DNA of 64,000 bases from Romboutsia sedimentorum (GCF_030131845.1 NZ_JASKYM010000001.1:496001-560000); one strand, 5' to 3'; shown: positions 8,437-16,781, counted from the stretch's first letter. Notes: a model not told the origin generated them from the sequence alone. Numbers and translations: made by a program.

Positions 8437-9915
8437 TTAGTTACTTTTTTCTTTACTAATACAAACAGTAAACTTAGCACCTAAATCAGTGTTTTGTGCA
8501 TATACATTCCCATTATGTTTTTCTATAATAGACTTTACTATAGAAAGACCTATACCATTTTTGCCCTTATTACCCTTATAAAATCTATCAAATACATGGT
8601 TTAAATCTCCATCATTTATTCCTTCTCCATCATCTTCTATATATATAATTATATTTTCATCTAAGCTCTTGCATCCTATTATTATTTGACTATTAGCATA
8701 TCTAAGAGCATTTTCTATAATATTTAAAAAAGCTCTGTGCATACTTTTCTCATCACAATTTAGCATTACTTCATCTTCATCAAAATCATATTTAAATTCA
8801 ATACCCTTACTCATAGCCCTTGCTTTTTGTTTTAATGTGCAATTAGATAAAATTTCTCTCATATCACAATCTATTAGATTATAATCTTTAGTTATATTAT
8901 CAATTTTTGATATGTATAATAACTCTTCAACCATATCACTTAACCTATTACTTTCTTCTAATATAATCTCACTTGCACTATCTTTATCTATTACATTGTA
9001 TTTTATAGCCTCTGCGTACCCTTTTATAGACATAAGAGGAGTCCTAAGTTCGTGAGATGCATTTTGGAAAAATATCTTTTGTTCTTTATCATATTTATCT
9101 AGATACTGTACACTTTTGTTCATTATTTGACAAAGTTCATCAAGCTCTCTATCTGAAAAATCAAATTCAGACTTGCTAAAATCGCCTTTCCCAATATTTT
9201 TTGCAAAACCACAAAGTTGTTGTATCGGTTTTGCTATTTTATTTGAAAGTATTATAGCTGTTATAATTGCAAGTATACCTGCTATTGCCATAACTGCGAT
9301 TAAGACTGTATTTATTTGATTTGCTAAGTTTAAAGTAGATGATATATCTATAAATAAGATTAAATAGTTTTCTTCTTTACTTTCTTTACTTTCTATACTT
9401 TCTATTTTTAATATAGATGCATAGTATTTTCCACTAGTTGTTGATATCTTAAAATTTTCATTACTATGTAAGTTGATTTTTTGATCTTTAATTTGATTTA
9501 ATATATTTTCGTATTCATCAATATTTTTTAAAAAATCATCTTCTCTAGTTGGAAATTCTAAGTTATAGTTACTATCAATTACCATAGCTTCTGCATTTGA
9601 ATTCATCTCTGCCATTCTTACTTTCTCTAAAACGCCTTTCATAAACTCCGGAAACTCATTTTTTTCATGTTCATAATTTTCAAATTCTTTTGGTATTGGT
9701 TTTTCTTTAAGAGGTTTTGCTGGGATTAGACTTTTATCAAAGTGTTCTACTAAACTTGTTGCCTTTCTTAATTCACTATTTGAGTTTTTTTCTATATATG
9801 TATTCACTAAATTATTAAAAGAAAATATTATCCCTAAAAATATAATTACTAATAACCCAAGTATACTTGCTAAAATCCTAGTCTTTATACTTACCTTCTT
9901 TTTAATTTTTTTCAT
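8437..9915 (-). CDS. Sensor histidine kinase
   Basis: This 492-residue membrane kinase has a transmembrane segment at about residues 12-33, an extracytoplasmic sensor of about 170 residues, and a second segment at about 202-224. A HAMP linker (NKIAKPIQQLCGFAKNIGKGDF) follows. The HisKA domain carries phospho-accepting His in ASHELRTPLMSIKGYAE, and the HATPase domain has N-box NALRYAN, G1 DDGEGI and G2 GKNGIGLSIVKSI. It is 3 bp downstream of its cognate OmpR-type regulator. The unit also encodes an FMN-carrier and a 4Fe-4S membrane protein, so the signal may be redox or electron-acceptor related; that is inference. Confidence 0.9.
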   Translation of the reverse strand: MKKIKKKVSIKTRILASILGLLVIIFLGIIFSFNNLVNTYIEKNSNSELRKATSLVEHFDKSLIPAKPLKEKPIPKEFENYEHEKNEFPEFMKGVLEKVRMAEMNSNAEAMVIDSNYNLEFPTREDDFLKNIDEYENILNQIKDQKINLHSNENFKISTTSGKYYASILKIESIESKESKEENYLILFIDISSTLNLANQINTVLIAVMAIAGILAIITAIILSNKIAKPIQQLCGFAKNIGKGDFSKSEFDFSDRELDELCQIMNKSVQYLDKYDKEQKIFFQNASHELRTPLMSIKGYAEAIKYNVIDKDSASEIILEESNRLSDMVEELLYISKIDNITKDYNLIDCDMREILSNCTLKQKARAMSKGIEFKYDFDEDEVMLNCDEKSMHRAFLNIIENALRYANSQIIIGCKSLDENIIIYIEDDGEGINDGDLNHVFDRFYKGNKGKNGIGLSIVKSIIEKHNGNVYAQNTDLGAKFTVCISKEKSN

Positions 9916-9918
9916 TTA

Positions 9919-10608
9919 TTAATTCTCCTTAAGCCTAAAACCAAATCCCCAAACAGTTTCTATTATTATATTAGTTTGAGATATTTTTTTACGAAGTCTT
10001 TTTACAGTATCATCAGCAGCTCTTGTTTCGATTTCACTATCATATCCCCATACTTTATTTAATAATTCTTCCCTTGATATTGCCCTATCCTTATTCTCAA
10101 ATAAATATGTTAAAAGATTGTACTCATTAGGAGTTAAATCTATATTATTATTCAAATGACTTACTGTTTTTGTATCTGTGTTTATATTAATATCTCCAAA
10201 TTTAAGAATAGGAGATTCATTTTTATTATTTTGTACTTTTTCAAAATCTATTCGTCTAAACATCGCCTTTACCCTCATAACAAGTGCCATAGGGCTAAAT
10301 GGTTTTGTAAAGTAATCATCACTTCCTAATGTTATTCCTGTTATATAGTCTATATCGCTATCCCTTGCTGTTAACATTATAATTGGTACTGTACTTTTCT
10401 CTCTTATTTTAGTACATATTTCAAATCCATCAGAACCTGGCATCATAATATCTAAAATAACAAGGTCACATTCTTTATTATTAAATTCTTCTAATAGTAA
10501 ATCCCCATTTTCAAAGTCTTTTACTATATGTCCATCATTTTCTAAAAATGTTTTTACCAATTTTCTTATGTTAGTTTCATCATCTGCAATATATATTAAT
10601 TTTGACAC
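9919..10608 (-). CDS. OmpR-family response regulator
   Basis: The receiver domain (residues 1-115) holds the acidic pair DD near the start, the phospho-acceptor in LVILDIMMPGSDGF (about residue 53), T in MLTARD and K in YFTKPFSP. The C-terminal winged helix (about 130-229) shows NIDLTPNEYNLLTYLFENKDRAISREELLNKVWG and a D-TVKRLRKKI recognition helix. It is 3 bp ahead of its histidine kinase. It is the obvious candidate to bind the 11-bp-periodic elements at 8319-8358 and 12231-12270, which would make it an autoregulator and link both units. Confidence 0.92.
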   Translation of the reverse strand: MSKLIYIADDETNIRKLVKTFLENDGHIVKDFENGDLLLEEFNNKECDLVILDIMMPGSDGFEICTKIREKSTVPIIMLTARDSDIDYITGITLGSDDYFTKPFSPMALVMRVKAMFRRIDFEKVQNNKNESPILKFGDININTDTKTVSHLNNNIDLTPNEYNLLTYLFENKDRAISREELLNKVWGYDSEIETRAADDTVKRLRKKISQTNIIIETVWGFGFRLKEN

Positions 10609-10630
10609 AAAATACCTCCTTTTAAATATT

Positions 10631-11263
10631 TTACTGAACTGATGTATCTAAATTTGATTGTGTATTTTTATTAGTACTTTTTGATTTTTCATTTTGTGAT
10701 GAGCTAGCTCCTTTTAGTGCATTATTTACTGCATTTATAATTCCAACACTACTATAAGTAGCTCCTGAGACTGTGTCTACTTTTGTACTTTGTAATTTGA
10801 TTATTTCTGATGGTACTTGTTCAAATGCTTTTTCATAAAATCCTGGAGTTTCGTTGTGACTTGTTATTTGTATATCTGATATTTTTGAGTTAGAAACAAC
10901 AACGTCTACCTTAATGTTGGGAGCATAACCAGATGCTTCTCCTTCATAAGTTCCATCACTATATTTCCCATTTAATACATCAACACTATTTTCAGCTTCT
11001 AACGAGCCTTGTCCTTCATTATGATGTCCTGGTCTTTTTCCACCTTTATCTATATCATTTTCACCATTTTTTATCATTTCTTCAAACTGTTCTTGAGTCA
11101 TACCATCTGATATTTTTTCACCAGGTATTTCTTTATTTTCACTTGAGCTAGCAATGTTCATTTCTTGTTTAACTTGAAAATTTCCTACAAAACTAGTTCC
11201 TATTGAACCAATTATTATTCCACATATTGTTGCTGCTACTATTTTATTTTTACTATTTTTCAT
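10631..11263 (-). CDS. Membrane-anchored FMN-binding (flavinylated) protein
   Basis: An N-terminal hydrophobic segment (about residues 8-27) anchors an extracytoplasmic protein. A low-complexity Glu/Gly/His-rich linker follows, containing KRPGHHNEG. Residues about 97-185 form an FMN-binding domain (PF04205) ending in DTVSGATYSS. SGAT is the classic site where ApbE attaches FMN covalently to Thr. Such proteins are one-electron carriers in RnfG/NqrC and extracellular electron-transfer systems. The gene lies just downstream of a NapH/NosR-like 4Fe-4S membrane protein, its probable electron donor. No ApbE gene is in the window. Confidence 0.88.
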   Translation of the reverse strand: MKNSKNKIVAATICGIIIGSIGTSFVGNFQVKQEMNIASSSENKEIPGEKISDGMTQEQFEEMIKNGENDIDKGGKRPGHHNEGQGSLEAENSVDVLNGKYSDGTYEGEASGYAPNIKVDVVVSNSKISDIQITSHNETPGFYEKAFEQVPSEIIKLQSTKVDTVSGATYSSVGIINAVNNALKGASSSQNEKSKSTNKNTQSNLDTSVQ

Positions 11264-11289
11264 ATTATGTTTTCTCCTTTTAATGTTAA

Positions 11290-12156
11290 CTATTTTACCT
11301 CTAGACTTTCATCTAAATTTGTATTTTCTTCTAAGTCTTTAGAAGTAAAATATATTGTATTAGCTTTTGGGCATACTTTTTTATCTACACAATCTAAACA
11401 TGAAATGCATCTTACGTCTCTAAGTGCTTGATTAGTTTGAATTTCAATTCCCATAGGACATTTTTTATTACATCTTTTGCAGTTTAAACATCTATCCTTG
11501 TCTCTAACAACTCTAAAAACTTTAAACTTATTAAATATTCCTAAAAATGCTCCATATGGACATAAATATTTACACCAAGGTCTTTGTATAAATAAAGAAC
11601 CTAATATTATTAAGATTAAAATAAAAACTCCTATTAAACTTATAGAACTTCTATTAAATATCCCTAAAAACGCATGGTATGGATTAATTGCTTCTAATAC
11701 CATAACACTAGAAGATGCAGTTAATATTACTGCTAAAACCAAACTTATATATCTTAAATACTCTAATTTATTATCTAATTTTTTACTTATAAAATTATTG
11801 TACTTACCTCTAAATATTTTTTTACCAACTCTAGCTACTAAATCTTGAATAACTCCAAATGGGCATATAAAACCACATATGACTGGTCCTAATATTATAG
11901 TTAAAATTATAGATAATCCTATAACTATCCCTAATATACTTTTGATTTTATCTACCCATAATGTAGATGATGTAATAAATTGATAAATACTAGTGACACC
12001 ACATGTAGGGCATATATAGTGAAATATCGACTCTGATATCCAAGGTATTGGCTCATTTATACTAATTAAATAGTGGTTAAATGCTGATATAATAACTGTT
12101 ATTAATACTGCTATTTGTATTAATAATCGTTTATTTACTTTTGTTATTTTTTTCAA
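11290..12156 (-). CDS. 4Fe-4S polytopic membrane protein, NapH/NosR-like
   Basis: The 288-residue protein has about five transmembrane segments and three Cys-rich motifs of the NosR/NapH type: ICPTCG after the first helix, CGFICPFG, and WCKYLCPYGAF. A C-terminal ferredoxin domain follows, with CLNCKRCNKKCP and CISCLDCVDKKVCP binding two 4Fe-4S clusters on the cytoplasmic side. Such proteins move electrons from the cytosol or quinone pool across the membrane, often to a flavinylated partner, and the next gene encodes exactly that. It is first in the unit and carries its own copy of the 11-bp-periodic operator upstream. Confidence 0.88.
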   Translation of the reverse strand: MKKITKVNKRLLIQIAVLITVIISAFNHYLISINEPIPWISESIFHYICPTCGVTSIYQFITSSTLWVDKIKSILGIVIGLSIILTIILGPVICGFICPFGVIQDLVARVGKKIFRGKYNNFISKKLDNKLEYLRYISLVLAVILTASSSVMVLEAINPYHAFLGIFNRSSISLIGVFILILIILGSLFIQRPWCKYLCPYGAFLGIFNKFKVFRVVRDKDRCLNCKRCNKKCPMGIEIQTNQALRDVRCISCLDCVDKKVCPKANTIYFTSKDLEENTNLDESLEVK

Positions 12157-12230
12157 TTGTGCTTTCCTCCTGTTTACCTATTAATTTGTTTTTCTTATAA
12201 ATAAATTATATATTTTAATACTATATAATT

Positions 12231-12270
12231 CTCCGTAAATTCTAGGCACATTTGTGGCAAACTTGGTGCA
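12231..12270 (-). promoter_or_regulatory. Predicted autoregulatory operator upstream of the 4Fe-4S/FMN/two-component unit
   Basis: On the minus strand TGCACC, TGCCAC and TGCCTA begin at 11-bp intervals and are followed by TTTACGGAGA. On the plus strand the half-sites start at 12243, 12254 and 12265, with CTCCGTAAA at 12231. Distances between all four blocks equal those at 8319-8358. A TATAAT -10 candidate lies at 12205-12210. Confidence 0.62.
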
Positions 12271-12297
12271 ATAAAAAAGGGGCTTATATAAGCCCTG
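12271..12297 (-). terminator. Intrinsic terminator of the DUF6483-like gene
   Basis: A perfect palindrome GGGCTTATATAAGCCC (12280-12295) is followed on the minus strand by CCTTTTTTATT. It directly abuts the operator at 12231-12270. Confidence 0.8.
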
Positions 12298-12320
12298 TTT
12301 TGTTATAATATTTTTATTTT

Positions 12321-12704
12321 TTACTTTAGTAGCGTCTGATCAAAAAACGGAATTTTATAAATCTCTAAAATATCATGCAATCCCTCTAATACTTCGTCTC
12401 TTGAGAAATTACATTGTTCTAATTTTTCATCATCTAGTTTATTGATTTCTTGATAAAAAGCCACAGCTAATTTTAAATACTCTACATTACTTGCCTCTAA
12501 ATTTTTAAAAAGTATATTTTCACCTTCACAAATTTTATTTTGTTTAATAAGTAATTGAATCTCGTTATATAAAATATCAGTCTGTGAATAATTATCGTGA
12601 TTTTTTATTTCATAAGCTATTGTATCTTTTTTAAATACTAATTTAGCTATATATCTTCCTATAGCTTCAATCTCTCTAATTAGGTAGTCTTGTGTATATC
12701 CCAT
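12321..12704 (-). CDS. DUF6483-like small protein
   Basis: The 127-residue soluble protein starts QDYLIREIEAIGRYIAKLVFKKD, the characteristic opening of a small clostridial family I associate with DUF6483. The rest is helical and charged (ILYNEIQLLIKQNKICEGENILF, YLKLAVAFYQEINKLDDEKL). It has no catalytic motif, signal or membrane segment. The function is unknown. A GGAGAAAAG ribosome site precedes ATG. It is transcribed as a single gene. Confidence 0.6.
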   Translation of the reverse strand: MGYTQDYLIREIEAIGRYIAKLVFKKDTIAYEIKNHDNYSQTDILYNEIQLLIKQNKICEGENILFKNLEASNVEYLKLAVAFYQEINKLDDEKLEQCNFSRDEVLEGLHDILEIYKIPFFDQTLLK

Positions 12705-12833
12705 TACTTTTCTCCATTCCTAATATACATCCGCATTTCGGACATATATTATATTCTATCACAATCTTGTCCCCCTAAAGTTATATTAAAATCTTAATTT
12801 ATAGAAATTATAAACTTTAACTATATTATAACC

Positions 12834-13292
12834 TTAAAGTAATCTCTTTGACATACACATATTAGTTACTGTATATTCTAAATTTTCATATAAATTAATA
12901 GCTGTTTTGTTATGTCCAAAAACATGAAGTTCTATTTTCTTTAATCCTAAGTTCTTGGCTACTAATTCAATTTCTTTCATAGCATATTTACCATATCCCA
13001 TACCTTGATATTTTTTTAAAATATTTATTTCACATATAAATCCTACTTCATCGTCCTCTTTGTTAAGCCAAATCATTCCAACAACTTCATTTTTATCAAC
13101 TACAGAAAATAAATAATTATCTTGTGTTTTTACACCCTTAGGCAATAGTTCAGTATATTCTTTTCTTGATTTTAAAATTGCTTCTTCTTCACTCCAATTA
13201 CCTGCCTTAACTCTTTCTTTTGCATAATTATCTATTGCCTTATCTATATATTGTTTAAACTCTGTATCATTCATAGCTCTCAAAGTACTCAT
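12834..13292 (-). CDS. GNAT N-acetyltransferase, YycN-like
   Basis: The 152-residue protein has a YycN-type N-terminal helix region (EFKQYIDKAIDNYAKERVKAGNW, then EEEAILKSRKEY). This is followed by a GNAT core with VVGMIWLN, the acetyl-CoA loop KKYQGMGYGKYAM (about residues 108-120) and the C-terminal HVFGHNKTAINLYENLEY. The acceptor substrate is unknown. It is a single gene with a ribosome site GGGGGGAGATAA. It is the fourth GNAT gene in 13 kb. Confidence 0.85.
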   Translation of the reverse strand: MSTLRAMNDTEFKQYIDKAIDNYAKERVKAGNWSEEEAILKSRKEYTELLPKGVKTQDNYLFSVVDKNEVVGMIWLNKEDDEVGFICEINILKKYQGMGYGKYAMKEIELVAKNLGLKKIELHVFGHNKTAINLYENLEYTVTNMCMSKRLL

Positions 13293-13419
13293 ATTATCTC
13301 CCCCCTAAATTCTTTTTAGTTATTATATATTCAAAAGCTTTTAGAAAAATCATCTTAAAACATAAATCTCTAACTATATCGTTTATTTTAAAAATTTATA
13401 AATTATAAAATAATACTTA

Positions 13420-13448
13420 TTGATAATCTGTCTTATATATAATATAAT
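13420..13448 (+). promoter_or_regulatory. Sigma-A-type promoter of the VOC gene
   Basis: TTGATA at 13420-13425 and TATAAT at 13443-13448 are separated by 17 bp. They lie 47 bp before the ATG of the VOC-family gene. Confidence 0.7.
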
Positions 13449-13495
13449 GACTACAATAAAAATTTATAATATATAAAATAGTCAGGAGTTAAAAT

Positions 13496-13918
13496 ATGAT
13501 ACAATCAATCGCTTATATAGCTTTAGTTGTTAAAGACTATGACGAAGCTATAGAATTTTATACAAAAAAACTTAACTTTAAATTAGTTGAAGATACATAT
13601 CAGCCAGAACAAAATAAACGATGGGTCGTTGTATCACCACCCGGGTCTAAAGGTACTTCAATTCTGCTTGCAAAAGCATCTAAGCCTGAGCAAGAACCCT
13701 TTATAGGTAACCAATCAGGTGGTAGAGTTTTTCTATTTTTAGGAACAAATGATTTTTGGAGAGACTACAACGAAATGATTTCAAAAGGTATAGAATTCGT
13801 AAGAGAACCTAAAGATCAATCATATGGTACAGTTGCAGTATTTAAAGATATATACGGTAATTTATGGGATTTAATACAGTTTGAAGAAAACCATCCTTTT
13901 GCAAAACAAGTAAAATAA
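13496..13918 (+). CDS. VOC-family (glyoxalase/bleomycin-resistance fold) protein
   Basis: This 140-residue protein has paired beta-alpha-beta-beta-beta modules of the vicinal-oxygen-chelate fold. The first opens IAYIALVVKDYDEAIEFYTKKLNFKLVED. The second has FVREPKDQSYGTVAVFKDIYGNLWDLIQF, where the E/D metal-ligand positions of glyoxalase-like proteins are retained. The clostridial relatives are usually annotated as glyoxalase or extradiol dioxygenase-like without a known substrate. It has a consensus promoter and a CAGGAG ribosome site and is monocistronic. Confidence 0.85.
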   Translation: MIQSIAYIALVVKDYDEAIEFYTKKLNFKLVEDTYQPEQNKRWVVVSPPGSKGTSILLAKASKPEQEPFIGNQSGGRVFLFLGTNDFWRDYNEMISKGIEFVREPKDQSYGTVAVFKDIYGNLWDLIQFEENHPFAKQVK

Positions 13919-13932
13919 TATTTTTATTTAAC

Positions 13933-13975
13933 AAAAAAGATATTAATAATCTCAAAGATTATTAATATCTTTTTT
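13933..13975. terminator. Bidirectional terminator between VOC and Bax-inhibitor genes
   Basis: A perfect 20-bp stem (13933-13952 with 13956-13975) and CAA loop has six A at one end and six T at the other. It works in both directions for the convergent genes. Confidence 0.9.
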
Positions 13976-13991
13976 ATAATAATTTTATTTA

Positions 13992-14657
13992 CTAATTTTT
14001 TAGTTCCCATATAAGTCTTAAAAGATCTAAGAAAATATTTACAAAATCTAAATAAATATTAAGTACATGTATTGATAAATCTTCACGGTCCACTATATTC
14101 CCTTTGCTTATTTCCTCTTTTAGCAAACTTATATCATACAAAATAAATCCAGAGAAAATTATTATTCCTGCTATACTTAAAATTATATTAGTTAATTTAA
14201 AATCTATAAATATACTTATAATAGTAAATATCAACAACCCTATCAGACTGTATAATAATGTTTTTCCTAAATTTAAATAGTGCCCCGCTTCTTTTTTATT
14301 TGATACGATTGATAATATTGTTAGTATGATAACAGTTCCTATTAATGTATCCATTACAATCCCAGCACCTAAGTCTTTTATATACATTTGTAGTATAGGA
14401 TACGTTAATATACCATCTATAAATGTAAATATATAAACGTAATTCATAGAAAATCGAGCTGGTAAAGCAGATTTTCTAGACATAATTGCTAATATTAGCA
14501 ATCCAATTATTACAAATATTAATATAAAGTTAGCATAATACACTATACTTTCTGGTATAAATGCTTGCCCAAATGCAAATCCGATAAACATAAATAATAT
14601 TGATAAAGCTAGATATTTAAAAACCGAAGCCATTGGGTTATCCATTGTTTTACTCAT
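13992..14657 (-). CDS. Bax inhibitor-1/YccA family membrane protein
   Basis: The 221-residue protein has seven predicted transmembrane segments. Its opening (MDNPMASVFKYLALSILFMFIGFAFGQAFIP) and C-terminal part (FSGFILYDISLLKEEISKGN ... HVLNIYLDFVNIFLDLLRL) match the BI-1/TMBIM family. The YD near residue 173 and the acidic residues of the last helices correspond to the pH-sensing di-aspartyl latch of the Bacillus YetJ calcium-leak channel. Its role here is therefore probably calcium homeostasis at the membrane. It has a strong GGGGGGAG ribosome site and is transcribed alone. Confidence 0.88.
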   Translation of the reverse strand: MSKTMDNPMASVFKYLALSILFMFIGFAFGQAFIPESIVYYANFILIFVIIGLLILAIMSRKSALPARFSMNYVYIFTFIDGILTYPILQMYIKDLGAGIVMDTLIGTVIILTILSIVSNKKEAGHYLNLGKTLLYSLIGLLIFTIISIFIDFKLTNIILSIAGIIIFSGFILYDISLLKEEISKGNIVDREDLSIHVLNIYLDFVNIFLDLLRLIWELKN

Positions 14658-14817
14658 ATTAAAATCTCCCCCCTTTAAATTGTTGTATTGTACAATTTTA
14701 CCATATTTTAATATAAATTAAAATCTTTAGACATCTAGTGCTATAATTATATTGTTAATAATTAGATAAACTTATTGAAACTATATTTAATTATATTTTT
14801 TAAGATGGGGGATGCTT

Positions 14818-15135
14818 ATGAACAGTTTTATTCTAATAGGAGTAATATTTATTCCATTTTTTATATTTTATAACTTGTGGTGTATAAATAATAAGAAAAT
14901 ATCAATATGGATAAATAGTAAATTCGAAGTTACTCAAGATGACTATTTTAAATTTCAATTTAAAAGCAGTATAATTACATGCTTACTTATGGCAATATTT
15001 ATTATTATAGCTGTTAATTTAAACTTAGAGCAAAAATATATCTTTTTCATACTAGCTATATTCTATATCTCAATTTATGCAACAGAATCTATTGCAATAA
15101 AAAGAAACTATATAATAAAAATTCAGAATCTATAA
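14818..15135 (+). CDS. Small membrane protein of unknown function
   Basis: About 105 residues with three hydrophobic segments (about residues 3-22, 52-70 and 73-90) and a short basic tail. I recognise no family. ATG at 14818 is chosen over ATG at 14812 because GGGGG ends at 14811, giving 6-7 nt spacing to the second ATG. There is no clear partner gene. Confidence 0.65.
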   Translation: MNSFILIGVIFIPFFIFYNLWCINNKKISIWINSKFEVTQDDYFKFQFKSSIITCLLMAIFIIIAVNLNLEQKYIFFILAIFYISIYATESIAIKRNYIIKIQNL

Positions 15136-15182
15136 CACAATGGCAGTACTGTCACCTACTATGTGAATGACTTTTTTAATGT

Positions 15183-15248
15183 GAATTGATATAAAGGTGG
15201 TGAATATATAATGTCCGAAACTATATTTACACTCAGTTATATCAATTC
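15183..15248. repeat. 12-bp perfect inverted repeat flanking a tiny ORF
   Basis: GAATTGATATAA (15183-15194) and its exact reverse complement (15237-15248) enclose 42 bp. The enclosed DNA contains a strong ribosome site and the start of a 23-codon ORF. The repeat could form a long hairpin or be the scar of a small element; no target duplication was recognised. Confidence 0.5.
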
Positions 15249-15282
15249 CATATTATTTACCTTTTTGAATACCTTAATATAA
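15211..15282 (+). CDS. Possible 23-residue hydrophobic peptide
   Basis: ATG follows AAAGGTGGTG at good spacing, and the frame runs 23 codons to TAA. The product is hydrophobic (MSETIFTLSYINSILFTFLN then TLI). It overlaps the 3' end of the opposite DHFR-like gene and is embedded in the 12-bp inverted repeat. Expression is unproven; chance is a real alternative in AT-rich DNA. Confidence 0.25.
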   Translation: MSETIFTLSYINSILFTFLNTLI

Positions 15283-15781
15283 CAACACCGCTATCTGTTA
15301 AATATTCTTCTAAATGAAGGTTTATATGCGGGTTATTCCCTAAAAATAACGGTCTACCTTTTCCTAATATAGTAGGTATTATACCTATAATATACTCATC
15401 TATTACGTCAGCCTTGATGAAGCTATCAACAAGACCTCCACCTCCAAATAAGAATATATCTTTTCCTTCATTTTTTCTTTCTTCTTCTATGATTTTTACT
15501 ATATTACCATTTATAAAATGTATATTACCATGATTTTGTATATCTTTTGAAGTTGCTACATATACTTTTTTATCTTTAAAGTCATTATGAAATTTTTGAT
15601 CATAACAATTTTTACCCATTACTACAATATCTATTCCTTCTAAAAATTTACCATAGTCCCACTTATTTTTTGTGTCTAGCTTACTATCTCCATCTCCAAC
15701 TATCCAATCAAACCCACCATCATCACATGCTATATATCCATCCAAACTAATCGCTAAATTTAATATTATTTTTCTGTTCAT
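15257..15781 (-). CDS. Dihydrofolate reductase/RibD C-terminal-like protein
   Basis: From ATG 15781 the protein begins MNRKIILNLAISLDGYIACDDGGFDWI, the hallmark opening of the YwjB/YyaP-type RibD_C family. It continues with IVVMGKNCYD, DIFLFGGGGLVDSFIKADVIDEYIIGIIPTILGKGRPLF, which includes the NADPH-binding GGG loop. The family reduces pterin- or pyrimidine-type substrates, but the substrate of these small versions is unknown. An in-frame ATG at 15835 would add 18 atypical residues. The internal GCGAGGGAAAATAAT site supports the shorter form, though the longer form remains possible. Confidence 0.8.
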   Translation of the reverse strand: MNRKIILNLAISLDGYIACDDGGFDWIVGDGDSKLDTKNKWDYGKFLEGIDIVVMGKNCYDQKFHNDFKDKKVYVATSKDIQNHGNIHFINGNIVKIIEEERKNEGKDIFLFGGGGLVDSFIKADVIDEYIIGIIPTILGKGRPLFLGNNPHINLHLEEYLTDSGVVILRYSKR

Positions 15782-16038
15782 ATTATTTTCCCTCGCTGAT
15801 TTTTTTACTCCTTCTAATTCATTTTTACTATTCATAAAAAAACACCACTTTTATTTTTTTAAATTATATTTATATAATTTACCTTATTTTAATATTTAGT
15901 ACAATTATTTAATTATGAACATTAAATAATTATCGTTTATTTTTTTATTACTATTATATCTAAATATTTAAAGCTAATATAATAAATAAACAACTTAAAT
16001 ATAGATTTATAAATGCATTTTTACAGTATAGTATTTAA

Positions 16039-16067
16039 TTTACTTTAATTATCACGTGGTTTATAAT
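16039..16067 (+). promoter_or_regulatory. Promoter of the CAT-like gene
   Basis: TTTACT at 16039-16044 and a perfect TATAAT at 16062-16067 are separated by 17 bp, 44 bp before the ATG. Confidence 0.6.
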
Positions 16068-16110
16068 ATAATCAGTTGAGAATTTTGTAAATTTATATCT
16101 AGGAGGAGAA

Positions 16111-16737
16111 ATGAAATATATTAATTTTAATACTTGGAAAAGAAAAGAACACTATGATTTTTTTAAGAGTGTAGATAATCCACAATTTAATATTTGCGTT
16201 AATATCGACGTAACAAATTTCAAAAAATTTGTAAAAAATAACAACCTATCTTTTTACTACAGCATGGTTTATGCTTGTACATATGTAATAAATCAAACAG
16301 AAGATTTCCGTTATAAAATTAGAAATAATGAACTCATTTTACATGATGAACTACATCCATCTTTTACAGATATAGGAGACAATAAAGATTTATTTAAGAT
16401 TGTTACAGTACCTTTTAAAAATAACATTATAGAATTTTCAAACGCTGCAAAGGAAGCTTCTATTAATCAAAAAGAGTACTTCCCTAAAATTGATAAGAAT
16501 CAAGATGAGTTAATATATTTTTCTTGTCTTCCCTGGGTTTCATTTACTAGTATTTCAAATGAAATGATAATGAATAAAGAAGATTCTATACCAAGAATAT
16601 CCTTTGGAAAATATTTTAATGAAAACGATAAAATACTCCTTCCTTACTCGATACAAGTAAATCACATGCTTTTAGATGGAGTTCATGTAGGTAAATACAT
16701 AGAAAACTTACAAAAATTACTTAATAAAATTAAATAA
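16111..16737 (+). CDS. CatA-like O-acetyltransferase
   Basis: At 208 residues it has the full length of type A chloramphenicol acetyltransferases. It shows the start FNTWKRKEHYDFF, the LPWVSFTSIS core and the catalytic HxxxDG near the C-terminus in QVNHMLLDGVHVGKY (His about 185, Asp about 189). CAT transfers acetyl from acetyl-CoA to the C3 hydroxyl of chloramphenicol. Many chromosomal clostridial members are diverged and may not confer resistance. The gene has its own promoter and AGGAGGAG ribosome site, with no mobile element nearby, so it may be a resident gene. Confidence 0.82.
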   Translation: MKYINFNTWKRKEHYDFFKSVDNPQFNICVNIDVTNFKKFVKNNNLSFYYSMVYACTYVINQTEDFRYKIRNNELILHDELHPSFTDIGDNKDLFKIVTVPFKNNIIEFSNAAKEASINQKEYFPKIDKNQDELIYFSCLPWVSFTSISNEMIMNKEDSIPRISFGKYFNENDKILLPYSIQVNHMLLDGVHVGKYIENLQKLLNKIK

Positions 16738-16740
16738 AAA

Positions 16741-16774
16741 AAATGCTGTAGTACTTGTTAGTCTACAGCATTTT
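16741..16774. terminator. Bidirectional terminator between CAT-like and gcvPB genes
   Basis: An 11-bp stem (AAATGCTGTAG/CTACAGCATTT) with an 11-nt loop is flanked by A-rich and T-rich tracts. Confidence 0.85.
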
Positions 16775-16781
16775 AATTTAT

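Noticed and set aside
1527-13292. The cluster of GNAT genes and CAT-like gene as a resistance island
   Set aside because: No transposase, integrase, attachment site or composition change is visible; such scattered acetyltransferases are common in Clostridia.
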